A stretch of DNA of 64,000 nucleotides, from assembly GCA_031308135.1 (NCBI GenBank), contig JAHLJT010009419.1:64150540-64214539 (forward strand). The letters are read 5' to 3'. Shown here in pieces: positions 12,176 to 25,500 of this stretch (positions within the stretch are counted from its first letter, which is position 1; each line of letters starts with the position of its first letter). The translations under genes were made by a program, and so were the position numbers. This DNA comes from Acheta domesticus. Its lineage: Eukaryota; Arthropoda; Insecta; Orthoptera; Gryllidae. Under the pieces are notes generated by a model, which worked only from the letters and a program-made list of their open reading frames with translations, made no database searches and was not told where the DNA came from.

Positions 12176-15100
12176 CAATAGTGGAAACGGGAGAAGGGAA
12201 TTTTCATTTGCGAATTTTGTATTTTTAAACAAAGTAGCAAATGAAAAGTAAAATGATATACAGAATGTAAATAGAGAAGTAAAAAAAATTAAAATGAATT
12301 TTACTAGGAACTTTTTTGAACTTACAAAGAAATTTATAACCTTTTCTTCTTTGTAAAAAACATATGTTAATGAAGAGTATGATGAATTGATGGAATTATT
12401 TTTGGAATGAAATGTCCATAAAAATACAAGAAAATTATTCTCTGGCTCGCATGTAAGTTTGTATCCAAATGAAAGTTTTAATTTATTATATTCATTGGAA
12501 TTCTATTCAACATGAAGGTAGATTGTAAGTAAACGGGAAAAGTGAAAGGTTGCCGAAATTCATTAATGATCCAACAAATTACATGGGAAAGGTTTTTAGT
12601 ATTTCCATACTTTTTGGCACTGTATATTCGCGTAAATTGAAGTTTCAAAATTCGTTCTGTGAGCAACCTACAAATCACCTTGGCAAGAACGTTTCTAAGA
12701 GTTATTTGAAAATATATGTCGAAAACGAATAAGACATGAAAGTCGTGCTTACATACAAAGCACATGGCGATCACGAACGTATTTCAATGAATGAACGCAA
12801 GATGTCAATGTAAATAGGTTAGTATCATAAAGCGTTATATATGTCACTCTCAAAGGCCATTAATCTTTGTGAACTCACTTTACGCCACGTCAAGTGAACA
12901 ATTACGTTCCACAACTTGACATCTTCCACAGCACGCATAGTTATTTCAGCAAGAGCTGTCCCAGAGATCTGAAAGGTGACGTGTTACATCATTACATTTA
13001 CCATATGACAATTATTATTAAAGTAATTGCTCCTGAATCTAGGACACTGATTACGATTCAGGATTACCCGATAAAAAATAATAAAACCTTCCGTTATTTC
13101 AGAGATTAACAACCTGATAAAGAATGTGAAAATAAACTAAATTCTTAAAAGCTAAATCTTATTAAACGCCAAAATTATGGAACCAACAGAGGGAAGTAAA
13201 ACGGTCACGTGGTAAAGTGCTTGGCGCTTGGATGATGAATTTGTTTTTGAAGAACCAATCATTAACTATTGAACAAATTAGTGAGATTCAAAGAAAAATA
13301 ATAGGAGCTACGGTCATCATAATATTGTATATAAAATAGATAAAACATTTCAAAGAAAAAAATTTGGTTGGAAGAATTGCCTGATTGATTTTGTAACCGA
13401 GTTTCTTATTTGCACCACTAGACTTGCACCAAACTGTGAATTTTTCGATGTTCAGATGTCAATATACAGGTATAACTGTTGAGTAACGAGAAGCACTGAG
13501 GTATTGATTTTATTTATTGACTTCAAATTAAAGAGTCAGAATAATTTTTACTACTTTGTAATCTCATATGTCATTTCATCATTTTCTTAACCCTCGATTA
13601 CAAAGTGGTCGTCTGTCACACGACGCAACCAGTGCAGGGAGCTCCCCTCTCTTCTTTCCCCTCACTCCCAGTTTCCGAAAATCTAAGTACCGTCATTGTG
13701 TGACTAGCCTGTGAAATACACGTAAACTTGTGCTTGACGGGACTAAACAATTAGAACCTCCTGGTCAGAGATTTGCTGAACCATTCCAGCTGACGCCTGA
13801 GGTAGTCATGGGGCTTTCTCGGCAGGCACTTTTCTACGGTGATCAGCGCACTATTGCCTATGAGACACGTGCCGTAGCACAAACCATTCTTCAATAACTG
13901 TATTTTGCCAATGCTACAATAACTGTATTTTGCCATACTCACTGAATTACTTTTGACTGTCGTCCTTCAAGCTGCTTAGATAATTAATAATTATAAGTTT
14001 ATTTTATTATTAAATTTGTTACAAACTTGAAAACTATATTTCAAGAAACAATGGTATGTTTTGCTGTCAGTATTGATCTTAATACGATATTTAATGGCTT
14101 TGTAATACAGCTTGGAGGGATTTTCATTTTCACGTAAACAGAACTGTCGTATTCGCCAAAGGAAAATTAAGACTTCGTAAACTTTAACCCCCTAATGGCA
14201 AATGTACAGTTTTTATTATTAATTTAGAACTAGAATTGATGCGATATACAGTTCACAAATGTTGCTTCCGTCTAGACGGTTCTATGGTTTACCAACTCCA
14301 GTAAACCCTAATCATTTTAAGTCGGAGAGAGAGAGAGGGCTTACCTTTTCTCGTCAGGATTTTCACAAAGGTTTAAAGACATAAAGGAATTTCACTTCTT
14401 TCACTCTATAAATTCGCCTGACACATCCTTTTAATATTTAATTATTACTTTGGTCATAGTTGAAACTTTTTCAAATATGAAAGAAGTGATATGTTGCTAG
14501 TTACAAATGACCTGTATCTGTAGAATTTTCTAATGATGAAAATTATTGCCATCTAATAGGGATCAATCACTTTTACTTCTTGTTCGTACGTAGAACATAA
14601 TAATTTCTATTTAGAACGCTCAACAAAAAATGATAATACGTAGTTTTGTGCCATTATATATCGAATATTTGTTCCCAATCATCAGTAAATTATGGCTTCA
14701 GATTTCTATTTTATACGTGATAATATTATATAATTGTCTAGAATTTGTAAATTATTACAGTAGTTTGTATCAGCAACAACTACACATTTAGTAGCCATAG
14801 CTTGTCCAAACTTTGGGATAAGCGATGAAACGTATACTAGAAGATTTTAACTTAACTTATAGAGATGTCCTTAGGCCCCTCTATCACCATTTTTACTAAA
14901 ACAATATTAATTAAATGAACAAAATAGATACAAATAATATAATTAATATTCACTAGACTTAATTATTAATCTAATTATTTAGTCAAGGGAAATACTTTTC
15001 TATTTATAAGCCATGCCATTGTGTGAGTCGGCATAGTGCTTGTATTAGTACTTTAGTAACTTGGAAGCACTCCTTCATACTACAGAACACTTAGAAACCA

Positions 15101-17194
15101 AATAAAAATTGTAAATAGTTGTTCGCACGGTACTGTTTCGACATCCAAATTAAGCTTTACTAACTACAGCAGTTGGTGCGGAAGGATATGACGTACCCAT
15201 CATCTGCTCGACCTTGACAATCATAACTGGGAGAGCTTCCAATTGGCAGGATTGGACTCTTAATCAGATCCAACTAAAAAGTTGAATTGGATATTGCTAA
15301 TTGACCGCTGAGATGGGCTTAGGATCATTCATTGGAGCATTCGTCAACAACAAAGTATATATTGAATACGTAGAATAAATAATGGGAAACATAAAACATA
15401 TTTAATATTTCGATTCCCGGCCTTAAATAATTAATTTAAAAAAATGAGAGACAGTTTTCTATCATGGGAAGCACATGCCATACGTTGCTAAATATCATTA
15501 GGTATTTAGTTCTATGAATTAACGATTGTTTGTAATTTAACATTCATCTTAGAAGTGCGAAAATAGGCCTTCCGGACCCAGACGATTTAGCACTTCTTAC
15601 TACAGAACAATCATCCATTCAAAATAACGATAAAAATGAAACATTTTTGAGAAAACGCGTTATATTTGCGTGGGCGCGATATGCATGTATAAGCATTGTT
15701 ATCTTTCACTCAGTTCAATTCTCATTTACAGAACATAGTTATATTATAATTGATTTTCATATCAGTGAAGTCGTATTCTATAACTAGAGTTGCTCAACTT
15801 ACAACCATAAATAAAAATTATTTTGAACATAATTAGTGTATTCAATTTCCTACAATTCACTTGCTAATTCTGCATGACATTATAGTGTGTATGTTGCTCA
15901 CCTACCTCATATCGTCTCTTTGTTTTTACTCTACAGCGATAAGTAAATTCCAGAGTTAAAACCGATGGCACAAATCCCCAATCTTATACAAGTGTCGAAA
16001 AACTGCAAAATTATTTCTAACTAAAGGCAACAAAATATTAATTTGATTGAAAATTTAATAAAAGAAATAAAGTGACAAAGTAAATTTCTTGAGTACAACA
16101 TAATATGTCAGTAAGCTCTTAACATTAATTTGATTATCATTGTTGTAAAACATTCAAGATAAAATCTAAAATAATCGTATTCTGTCCAAATATATGCATT
16201 GAATGTAGTAAGAAAAGAATATTGTCTACTTACTCTCAGGAATTTGATATAAGGTATCACAAATTAAACCATTTATATTTTAACAATGCAACATCTTTTT
16301 CAAATAACGAAACTGCAAACCAAAACTTTGTATAGGAGTGAAGGTATTAGGTACTTAATTTTACAAATAACCCTGTAAGCAATTAGTTGGGGTGAATTTG
16401 CATTCTTACGATCCTGTAATCTAGTATTGGCTTTCTCTGATGTTGGTGTAGAAGTTCTGGAACGAAATTTGAAACTTCGCAAACTCTAGAAAGTTCTACA
16501 AGTGTCTGTGGATTGGGAACGTGAGCTTGTTTACCAACATAAACAGGCTGAGTTATCTCGTCCTATACAAATTAACTGTTGTAAGAAGCTATCGGCAACA
16601 TCTCATTAGACAATTTTCGCTGTTTCCTTCACAAATTGGGAAGTGGTTAAATATAAACAGTTAACTTCAATTTACTTAAATGATGTCATTAAAAAGTTTT
16701 AGTGTGCTTTCACGTACTTCTTGGTCTTCAACACAGTCTCTCTCAAAATATCATAGACAAATTATATTTTACATGTCCACTTTTGCGCTCATCGAATTAT
16801 CCATGAAAACATCTACTATTATAATCAGTTTTAATACATTTTTTATCAGATTTTGAAAGCTTCTTGCAAACTGTGTTTTCACATACACGGCGAAGATTGC
16901 AAATTGTCCAAGCTGGCTCAGCATAACCGAAGATCCGAATAGTAGGCTGTCTAATTATAATTCAGATTTTAGTGGTGAGGGCAAAATATCTTAAAAATTC
17001 AATTCAATTGATCTATAATAATATTACACATTTATTAGCAAAGCAATCTTGACTCTTCCTGGCACCCAGGAGTGTGTGCGTAATTAAATATAAATGTTAT
17101 GAAAGATCATAATGAACTTAATATTTTTAATTTCCATTATACGTACGTATGTATGGGGTAATATACGTAATACAAGTAAGTGGAGCAAAATACG
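12176..17194. other. Long AT-rich stretch, nothing supported
   Basis: I find no frame with plausible protein composition and no identifiable repeat family. There is a short (GA)n run at about 14325-14337. Positions 17150-17215 hold ACGTA-rich sequence that leads into the X element. Confidence 0.4.
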
Positions 17195-18205
17195 TAGTAT
17201 ACGGAAAGTTATGTAATGCTGCAGAAAATAAATTTCGAGATTTTAACGGAAATACACGTTTTGGGGTCCCCTGATACCGAAAAAGTGGGCCTTTTCAAAA
17301 CGTCCGTCCGTCCGTCTGTCCGTTTGTCCGTCTGTCCGTCTTCTCAAAAACGGCTCCAATTTTTTTCTTTAAACGTTTGGTAGGGATAGCATTCAATGTG
17401 CTCTATGAGATGACATTAACGCCATATTGCTCTGTTCTTTTGTTTTTTCAAAAATTACAAAAATGTAATTTTTTTGACTCGTCTCTCACGTCATTAATAT
17501 TTACATCAGCGGCGATTTGTTCACATTGTTATATTAATGTGCATGTAATGTACATGTGCTAAATAACGTCAAATAATGATTTTCGAAAATTCAATAGTTT
17601 TCTGTGAAAACCAGCTCAAATTTCCGTATTTTCAGAAACGCTCAAACGCCATTTTCTCAGACATGGCTTCAAATTTTCTGTTCAAACATTTCGAAAGGAT
17701 AGTGCTAATTGCACTCTTGAATATGACGTAAAGTTTATTTTGGGGTATTTTTTGTTTTTTTCAAAAATTACAAACATTTTTTTGATAGTTCTTTCTTACG
17801 GTTAAAATGCACATTTCCAGCAATTTGTAAACACTTTTGAATTTGTGAGTGTAAGTGCTTCAAATGACTTCAAATGAAGTTTTTCGAAAACTCTAAAAAT
17901 TTCTGTGATAAAGAGCTTCAAATTTCGCATTTACAGTAGTGCTTAAACGCCATTTTCTTGAAAACGGCTCCAAATTTTTCAACGAAAATTATCATTTAGG
18001 ACTAGATTTAACGGTTTTTTAATATTCTTAAAATAATACTTTTGTTATACTATTAGGAAACGGAAAAATTAATAAAATGTCAAAAAATGTAGTTTGGGTG
18101 GCGGTAGATGGCAGCTGTCAAGAGTATTGGCAATCAGAGACCAAACGAAACAGAAAACTAATACGGGAGAGTGTGTGCTATTCTTTAGCACCACTAGTTA
18201 TTTAT
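17195..18205 (+). repeat. Interspersed repeat family X, copy 2
   Basis: A roughly 1-kb element starting near GGAAAGTTATGTAATGCTGC and ending TTAGCACCACTAG|TT. It holds CCTGATACCGAAAAA, a CCGT-tetramer run and the same internal blocks as 2436-3365. The last bases can fold (GTGCT against AGCAC, extendable past a bulge). I see no open reading frame. The 5' 150 bp and the 3' 40 bp also match family Y (30105-33800), so X may be an internally different derivative of Y. Confidence 0.7.
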
Positions 18206-18211
18206 AAAAAA

Positions 18212-18985
18212 TATAACCTTAGGCAAGGCGGCTGAGGGCATCAATTGATATCACTGCAGTGTCTCTGACAAGAGGTCCTAGTTTCGAATCCCGGCGATGG
18301 GAGGGTTTTCAACACTAGCTAGGAAGGTAGGTCGAGTTCGACCGCTGTCTGGACGACAATTCTAGTGACTGGCTGCTCCGATTGATAGTTTTCCGTGGTT
18401 TCTTTGATCAATGTCAGGGAAATGGCGAACTAGTATCTGGGACGGGCCACGAACCGCGCGAGATCTTTCCTTCCTCTTACTTGTCTATTCTCAGCTTTTA
18501 CGTACACATACACTTCAACAATTTTGGTTGATCGTCGATCGCTTGCAATGTCTGAGCTGGATGATTTAAAAGATGAAAAAAATAATTTTGAACATATATT
18601 TGACTTATCTACCAATATCTTGTTGGAATGCACGTAATACTGAAATGAAGTGTATAAACATATTATGCATTTCACATCCCTTCTTCCCCCTTAGACTACG
18701 CCTATGGGAAAAAGTCGATCACGACACACTTTTAATATAAAAAGTAGATCTTCTACACAGAAAGGTTGGCCACCCCTGCACTACACTTCCATACATATCG
18801 GGAGACCTGTCGAGAGCTTAGAGTTTGTCCAGGCTGGGGCGGAACCCCACTGGTGGAAGATTGGTGGTTGGGAAAAAAAAAACCAAGCCGACCGCGTAGA
18901 ATCTCGCCATCCAGCGGAGCAAGATCACCGACACCTCCCGCGATAAAAATCATGTACTACACTTACGGGCTAATGAACAGGTCTT
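18212..18985 (+). mobile_element. tRNA-derived SINE copy interrupted by about 240 bp of other DNA
   Basis: The head carries an A-box-like CGGCTGAGGGC and a good B box, AGTTTCGAATCCC (RNA polymerase III type 2 promoter). The body follows the consensus to ACACTTCAACA at about 18520, and resumes at about 18776 with GCACTACACTTCC. The intervening sequence (about 18521-18775) does not belong to the SINE and is probably a nested insertion, but I found no clean target-site duplication. The 3' part contains CTCGCCATCCAGCGG and CACCTCCCGCGAT. Confidence 0.75.
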
Positions 18986-19764
18986 TCTTATGCAACCTCG
19001 CTCAAGGTTTCGCCTGTCGATTTCAATCCCGCGCTGTTTTATACAGCTCTTTCATAGAATTAGAAATTGTTTTAAAGGAATGGGAGTACGTGTTTACAGA
19101 ATGTCTACTTTGACGAGATTCTTCTTAAATGAAGTATTATATTTCACTCTAACTGAAGATGTCAGTGAAGATGTACCATAAAATGAAATGGTGGAACTTC
19201 ATTGAAACTTCTACTCCAACTATAACACACAGGGTGAATAAGAGATGAGACCAAATTATTAGGAGACTACGAAGTGTAGTTCGTGCAGAAATATCTTGCC
19301 TTCAGAGATATTGTTCTGTTTGCTGGGAGAATTTGTAAAGGCAGCATTCAGTTCAGGAATAATTCATATAGTTTGTAGTATCCTTATTTTTTACCATCAC
19401 CACATTGTTAATCTGTCTAGACCACACAATACTCTCTTTTGTTCCTGTTGCTATTTAGTGCATCTCATTTTTATTTTCGGACGACCTGTTTCCAGGACAT
19501 TATCTTGAAAACTGTACAATGCAGAATCATCAAACACTATACTTGGAAACAGAAACTTCCAACGTATCGGTCCCAACAATTTCCCGCCCCCTTTAATTCT
19601 CGTATTGATTGACTGTGATTAACATTGCCACAACAAGAACGGAAACTTACGGCGTATTGCAAAGATGATAGAAGTTAGTAAATAAATGTATACATCTGTA
19701 TACAAAGTTTTTACTTTTGGCATATTATTAACACAAAATATTTTAATTTTGTGTCTACTCTCTC
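18986..19764. other. Stretch with no supported feature
   Basis: I see no gene or repeat here. It lies immediately upstream of the 148-bp array. Confidence 0.4.
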
Positions 19765-20513
19765 TACAACGTGCCGCAAACCAAGGCTCTGGTAGGTGGC
19801 GAAATTTAGTGATAATATTGTTGCAACACCATGTATATGTAACCGATGACTCCTGCTTACGAAGAATCCCGTTTTGATTTCCCCAATTCATTGACTCCGG
19901 ATAACATGAGTGTATGTGTTGTGTCCTGAATTTATGGGACCCTGGCGGACGACATGGTTAAATCATATTTTGTTGAAGTTTACGAACTTTACTAAGTTTC
20001 TTCAAAGATTTGAAACTGGAGATTAATGTATCATTAGTGTAAAATGGTGTTTGGCATTCCAAAGCCTTGAGCGGCGGTCTTATTAAGTAATAATCTTCTT
20101 GAAACGTCTTGAATATATTATGTATTGACTACCCTTTGTCAATCGATTTGTACAGTTATCCCGATATCATTAATCCCGCAAGGGATACATTTCTGTACAT
20201 GGTGTTTTGCATTTCAGTGCATTGGTCAGTGGATGAGATTAACTGATAATCTTGTTGAAGCACCATAAACATGTTATCATTTTATCAAGTCGCCTTTGTA
20301 CAGTTCCTCCAACTTCATTAACCCCGCAAGGGATGAGTATGTATACATGGTAGTTCCGCTTTCGAGGGCCCTGGTCGGCGATAAGATTTAGTGATAAACT
20401 TGTAGAAGCGGCATGAATATCTTATCACTGACCGCCGTTTACCAAGTCTCCTTTACACAATTCCCCGAAGTCTGCAAGAGGTTATCATGTGTACATGGTG
20501 TTCCGCATTTCAG
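19765..20513 (+). repeat. Diverged tandem array, about 148-bp unit, ending at an exon acceptor
   Basis: Successive copies begin near 19768, 19914, 20044, 20195, 20343 and 20491. The last three starts are exactly 148 bp apart, while earlier spacings are 130-155 bp. Landmarks recurring in each unit are TACATGGTG or ATGGTG, TTCCGCATTTCAG or a variant, CCCTGGTCGGCGA, TTAGTGATAA, CTTGTTGAAGC and AACCCCGCAAGGGAT. The sixth copy runs directly into the GC-rich exon. Its TTCCGCATTTCAG is the acceptor at 20513, and the first bases of the exon (CCCTCGTGGCGGCG) correspond to the CCCTGGTCGGCGA of the upstream units. The array therefore appears to be amplified from the exon boundary, or to have donated it. 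Confidence 0.7.
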
Positions 20514-20532
20514 GTCCCCTCGTGGCGGCGCG

Positions 20533-20559
20533 ATGGGCGGCAATGCGCGCGCCGAGTGA
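20533..20559 (+). promoter_or_regulatory. Short upstream open reading frame in the putative 5' UTR
   Basis: An ATG at 20533 opens eight codons and a TGA ending at 20559, in a different frame from the main start at 20600. If the exon starts at 20514 this would sit in the leader. A second upstream ATG at 20543 is in frame with 20600 and would add 19 mostly arginine-rich residues. Confidence 0.3.
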
Positions 20560-20599
20560 GCGGCGGGGGCGGAGCGAGCGGCGGGGGCGGCGGCGGGCG

Positions 20600-20819
20600 A
20601 TGGCGGAGGCGGCGCTGCTGGTGCTGGTGGCGGCGGCGGCGGCGGCGGGGGCGGCGGCGCGGGCGGCTCCTCCCGTCCCCGACGCGGGGCTGCTGGCGCT
20701 GCAGTTGGGCGCGGGGCGGGGCGGGGTCGGCGCCGGGGGCGGCGGCGGGCAGCGGCGCGCACGAGGCGGAGGACGCGCCGCTTGAGAGCCAGCAGGGCAT
20801 CCTGCTGCACGACAGGACC
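20600..20819 (+). CDS. Signal-peptide exon of a predicted secreted protein (frame disturbed)
   Basis: The ATG at 20600 (G at -3 and +4) opens MAEAALLVLVAAAAAAG, a hydrophobic core ending in an ARAA-type cleavage region, followed by PPVPDAGLLALQLGAG. This is a classical signal peptide. The frame stops at 20785, but GC at third codon positions collapses after about 20750. In the frame one base on, it becomes high again and reads EAEDAPLESQQGILLHDRT up to the donor ACC|GTGAGT at 20819/20820 (phase 0). This argues for an indel, probably an assembly error, in the G-run at 20700-20755. I count the exon as real and the frame break as unresolved. An acceptor at 20513 would put 86 bp of leader in the exon. 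The alternative frame from 20514 is open throughout but gives runs of Arg, Trp and Cys that look unnatural. I do not recognise the protein family. Confidence 0.5.
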
Positions 20820-20983
20820 GTGAGTCCTGCGCGCGGGAGCGGACACCCTTTAGCAACAGTTTTATTTAATACTGTTCCTCTGTATAACCTCTACTACATA
20901 CTATCGTATGTTCATCGTACGATAATACATGTGCATCGTACGTGCACATGTGCATTGTACGTACATCGTACATTCATGTACTT

Positions 20984-21029
20984 GTGGTATTACGTATACT
21001 ACGTAGTATCGTAGTATACGTAATACCAC
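20984..21029. repeat. Perfect 20-bp inverted repeat with 6-base loop
   Basis: The arms GTGGTATTACGTATACTACG (20984-21003) and its exact reverse complement (21010-21029) flank TAGTAT. The region just upstream (20900-20980) is a further run of CGTACG/TGCACA palindromes. The arm motif resembles the GTAATACACG/CGTAGTATA sequence next to the starts of the X and Y elements (2400-2450 and 17160-17200). Confidence 0.9.
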
Positions 21030-24000
21030 GAGTGTCATGGAAATTGTCGATAAATCACCGACTCCCAAAGCGAGGAGGGAATTTATCTGAGAATTTCCAA
21101 AGCACGAATGGTATTTCACAGGAATATGCCACCAATATAATTATTTCCAATGAATATCCAAAATGTGCAAAATATTGAAAATAACTCAAAGCTGTGTTAA
21201 AATCAAAAGTTTCGTAAAATTTAATACGCGGTTTTTTGGGCATCGACTTACCGATCGATGTAGACCGCCTTCTAAGATAGATGAGTCACAATTTATGATT
21301 GGACAGTAGAAAGAAGCGGTAAAAAAATTGATAAAAAAGAACAAACTTTTTGAGATACACCACCCTGAGTAGGGGCATTTTGTAAGTAGAGTTAAATACT
21401 ACTAGTTTTAATTTCACAAGTGAAATAGTCCGTACAAAATTTCTGGCTACTTGTCAGCTGCGGGTAGGTTACAGAAGTATTGCCACATGCTCGGGCGGCA
21501 GGCACGTAGTTGGGCATGCATCAGATTACAACAACAGCAGCAGTAGCAAGACGCAAATCGCAATGAGAGCATACAACAGTAGACGACACAGAACCGTACA
21601 TACGACAAAACCAAACAAATAAGGGCGACAAACAGCGCTCTTCAATTTTTGGTTACTTTGCGCTGTAAGATGTAATTTTTTTATTAATAAGCATCAACAA
21701 CTCTGAAGTGACATCATCAGATTATGGAGGCCTTGATTGGAAAACGGAAGCGTCTATCCTCTGTCAGCCGCTAGCTGTCAAGAAGACAGGAATATTATTC
21801 GGACAATACCGGAAGGAAACGTTGTGGAATTTTAGGTCGTAAAATTCACGTTTAAGGATCACTTGAATTCAAACTTTGCATACACTCTAAGATTAAAGTA
21901 TATTAGTACTAATCTAAATATGGTTAAGATCAGTGAAACAGACGTGGAGAAACAAACAATTTTGTACCAGAAATCTAGAGTGTCTATATAGACGTATGGA
22001 TGCGTCGCGCATATCTCGTTCTTCATAAACATACATAAATCAGTTAGCACAATCGCCGTCTCTAGAACTAACTACACAAGAAACATTTACGATCTTGCGT
22101 TATCTAAATTCTCCGCTCGGGTACTGGAGTGTTAAGCGTAGTAGCCAAATTTCGTAAAATGCGCATTTACACACGACACACCAAAAAATGTCCCCCCACT
22201 CTCTAAAGTTCAAGGGTGCTCTAGCGAGATTCGATCATTGCCGAGGCAAAGGCAGCCAATGACCAGCAACCAACGGCTTTCCATTTCCGTGAAGAAGCAT
22301 AGTTGGAGTTTCCGGTCGGAAATTAAAAGGAAGCGGCGCCACTGGAGATCAGTTTCCACAGCGCCCCTTCCGCACAAAAAGCACGCATCACGCCTGTCAT
22401 TAGCGCCAACTGCTGGGGCGGACAAATGCCGTTTGTCACAGGATTTACGGACAGTATTTTTTCAAAGTTTTTTTTGACGATTCGTTCCCATTTGCAAATG
22501 TATACATCACACGGTCCACTAGGACCAACTATTACAGCAGGGAAATACTGTTTTACACATGAATTTACTTGCAGGTTTTTTCGACATTATTGTCAAATCG
22601 TTCTGGATCCTCTTATCGATCGAAGGAAATTGATAGGAAAGTGGTTTGTGATGGTTGCGAGAAACACAATTGCTAACCACCATATGTATCATAGTATCTA
22701 TTTCATTATTATTTTCTTAATTTGGGAAAATATATTGTTTAGTTGCGTATATTTTATGGAAATATACCCCCAAACCACTCAGATTTTCAGAGAGTTCAAA
22801 GAAAATGTAATCTACAGAATGTTTTAGCTTCTTACCTTTAACGAGTCCAAAGTTTAATAAAAGAAATTGGAGCCTGTTTGCCTAAATTTTGAAAATGTTG
22901 ATCGTTCATGCAAAGAACTTCCACAAATGAAAAGAGTACGGTCAGGTTAGTCAGGGAATATCAATTTTAGAGAGTATCGTCTGAACAGTTTAATTTCTAG
23001 TGTTGCGCACAGGCGAATGAAGAGACGGACGAGGAGAGATATTTTGCAATCATCCATTTTTTCGGTGTTGAATGCCCATAGAAACGTGGATTATTAGAAC
23101 ACAGCGTATTATGGGAAGTGATTTGCTGGAGGTGTAAACAGGTTTTATCCACTTTTCAGCATTAGGGCTCCACAATACCAGTTTCTTTGTTGAAAAATCA
23201 CATTTATTTGCCGAAGCTTTATAATATTTTCTCAGCCCTACGTAAGTACTATGCGGTATTGTAAAAGCTATCAACTTCCAAAAGCCTTATAGTGTTTACT
23301 AAAATCTAGTAACTTCTCGAAACCGTCTAAATCGCAACCAACATGGTCAACATAGCTTATCAGTAAATAAAGAATTAAGACTCAAGATCGCGGTTCAAAC
23401 ATGAGTCATTAACAGGTGGAACCAGCAGCGCGCAGTTCAAATGCTGGCCGATTGCAGCGAAATGCTTGAAATTGTTCGGAGCACGATTTTTAAAGTAGGT
23501 ATTTCAAGCTTTAATTTTATTCTAATGAAAGTACGTTGGCTGAAAATTCACGAAACTACTGTCATTTGAAAATAGTCATTGTTGATGGTTTTAACGTAAA
23601 ATTAGCTCTACTACGAATTCAATGGCAAACTTTTGGAATAAAATTATAAATGCTTTGAAATACTCTTTGGCTTTGAGACAAGTTTTTTTTTAAGAATATA
23701 GTGGGTGCCACCTTATCTCTTGAAAACAGTTACAAAATAATATTGAGTCTTTAGATTTTAAAAAGTAGCTTGAAAAGGCGAAAAATTAGGATATTTTTGA
23801 AGTTTGTGGCAATTTTAAACCTAATTTAAATACCGTTTCTTTGGCGCAGACGTTGTTTTTAATTAAGAACTAACATTTTTTGCTAATCAGCTTTGACTTC
23901 ACCATCACATCTTGAGATATGGCATTTCACGATGATTTTTCTCCACATTCAAAGAACGAGTGAGCTTCATACAGATATAAAATATACTAATATATAAAAT

Positions 24001-25500
24001 ATTGGTCTTTGTCATTAATTTGATTTACGAAATAATAGATAAGAAAATTTTCAGCATTTTCAAAATGTCTCGTAATAATGATTTCCCGTTAAAGAACCCA
24101 AAGTATCTCAGAAAGGAGATCAATTAAAATGTTTTCTTGTTATTCATGTTGCATTTTATCTGAGAGGGAAAAACTCTTCTTCAAAGGAGTACATTCTCTT
24201 TTCCGGATACTTAACACTCCACATAAAATAAAGAAAAATCGTCCTAGCAAATCCGTTAAACCTTTTATATAAATTCACTTCTCTTTCTCTCCACACGCTA
24301 CGTAAGTTGAAATGGTTCACAAACTTTTTAAAGGAATTACAGAACGAAATTTATCTGCCTTCCTTGAGTAGACCCTCGAGAGAAAAAGTGGAAAGTGCTT
24401 ACTGTAAACGGAACACAGCCCTCCCACAAGACCTTCCGTCGGGAAAAGGGTTGCCAACCATCCTCCATTCGAGATGACAGTCTTTCGCACAGGGATGTCA
24501 GCCTGAGACATTATCACATGGGGCCATTCTATCCTCCATTCATAAATAAGTTCTTTCTTTTCCAACAAAATAAATTAATGAAATGGTAATAGTAATAGTG
24601 GCATACGTATTTCTAAAATTTTATTGCGTATTTCAGGAAGTCAAAAATACAAAAATACAGAAAAGTTTCATCTGCTTGATTTACTGACATACTCAGTGCA
24701 TTTTTGGGATGAAAACTCAAAAAGTGAAAAAACTAACATCTCGTATGTTTAGATGTCAGAAAGCAAATAAATATGCCGTCTACTTGTAACTTAACATTCT
24801 CTACCACCATTACCATATTTCTGATTCTGATATTTTGTGTAATTTTAAAATATATTATAAATAGATTTGTAAGTGATATCAAGTTCAATTATGATTCCGT
24901 ACGGTTCATTGTTTTTATATTGTCTGAGTTGACCAAAAATGTACAGAAAAGGCCTGTAAATCAAACATTTGAATCGTATGTGATTTTCTTTTCGTTTTCA
25001 CTCCCTGAGATCGACAATACAAACTTTAAATGAGAATATGTATAAAATGTGCTCCCGAGTATCAGAAGTTCATAGTGAAATATACCTTTCTCACGTCTCA
25101 TCAAGATTGTGGCTGTAATTATGTCCTGTTCCGAATTTATTAAGGTTTGGGCGCCAGAAACAGGTTACATGAATTACTACCAAAGTTTTTCTATCTAATT
25201 TTAACAAAATTATATAAAAATCCAGCTAGCTTGGGTCGATGGATCCGGATACAAATACTCGCTATCGCCTCGATAGCCGATTACCTGATCTGCCAACTAT
25301 ACAGTATGGCGTGGAATCTGAAATGTAATAATTATGCTTCCAACTAATTAACAATTATGATTGACAAATGAAACTCTTTTCATTTCCAAAGAACAAAATT
25401 CAACAATTTATTTAACTTTAAATTAAAAACAATTAATTTGATGGTCATGACCCTTTTTTAAATAAATTATCTCTTTTATACTGCAGTATTGTTTTTACCG
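21030..25500. other. Intronic stretch, one short interspersed match
   Basis: Mostly AT-rich with no supportable gene. Positions 21768-21812 (CCGCTAGCTGTCAAG, AATATTATTCGGACAATA) match the reverse complement of 36930-36972, so this is a fragment of an interspersed repeat. Positions 22190-22440 are less AT-rich, but no frame or splice pattern is convincing. Confidence 0.45.

Noticed and set aside
17195..18205. Helitron assignment for family X
   Set aside because: Only a CTAG-like 3' end and a weak hairpin are visible. One copy ends CTAT, and no 5' TC end or A/T target was shown.
20439..20856. Minus-strand Pro/Ala-rich frames over the signal exon
   Set aside because: Shadows of the GC-rich + strand exon, which has a signal peptide and a splice donor in its favour.
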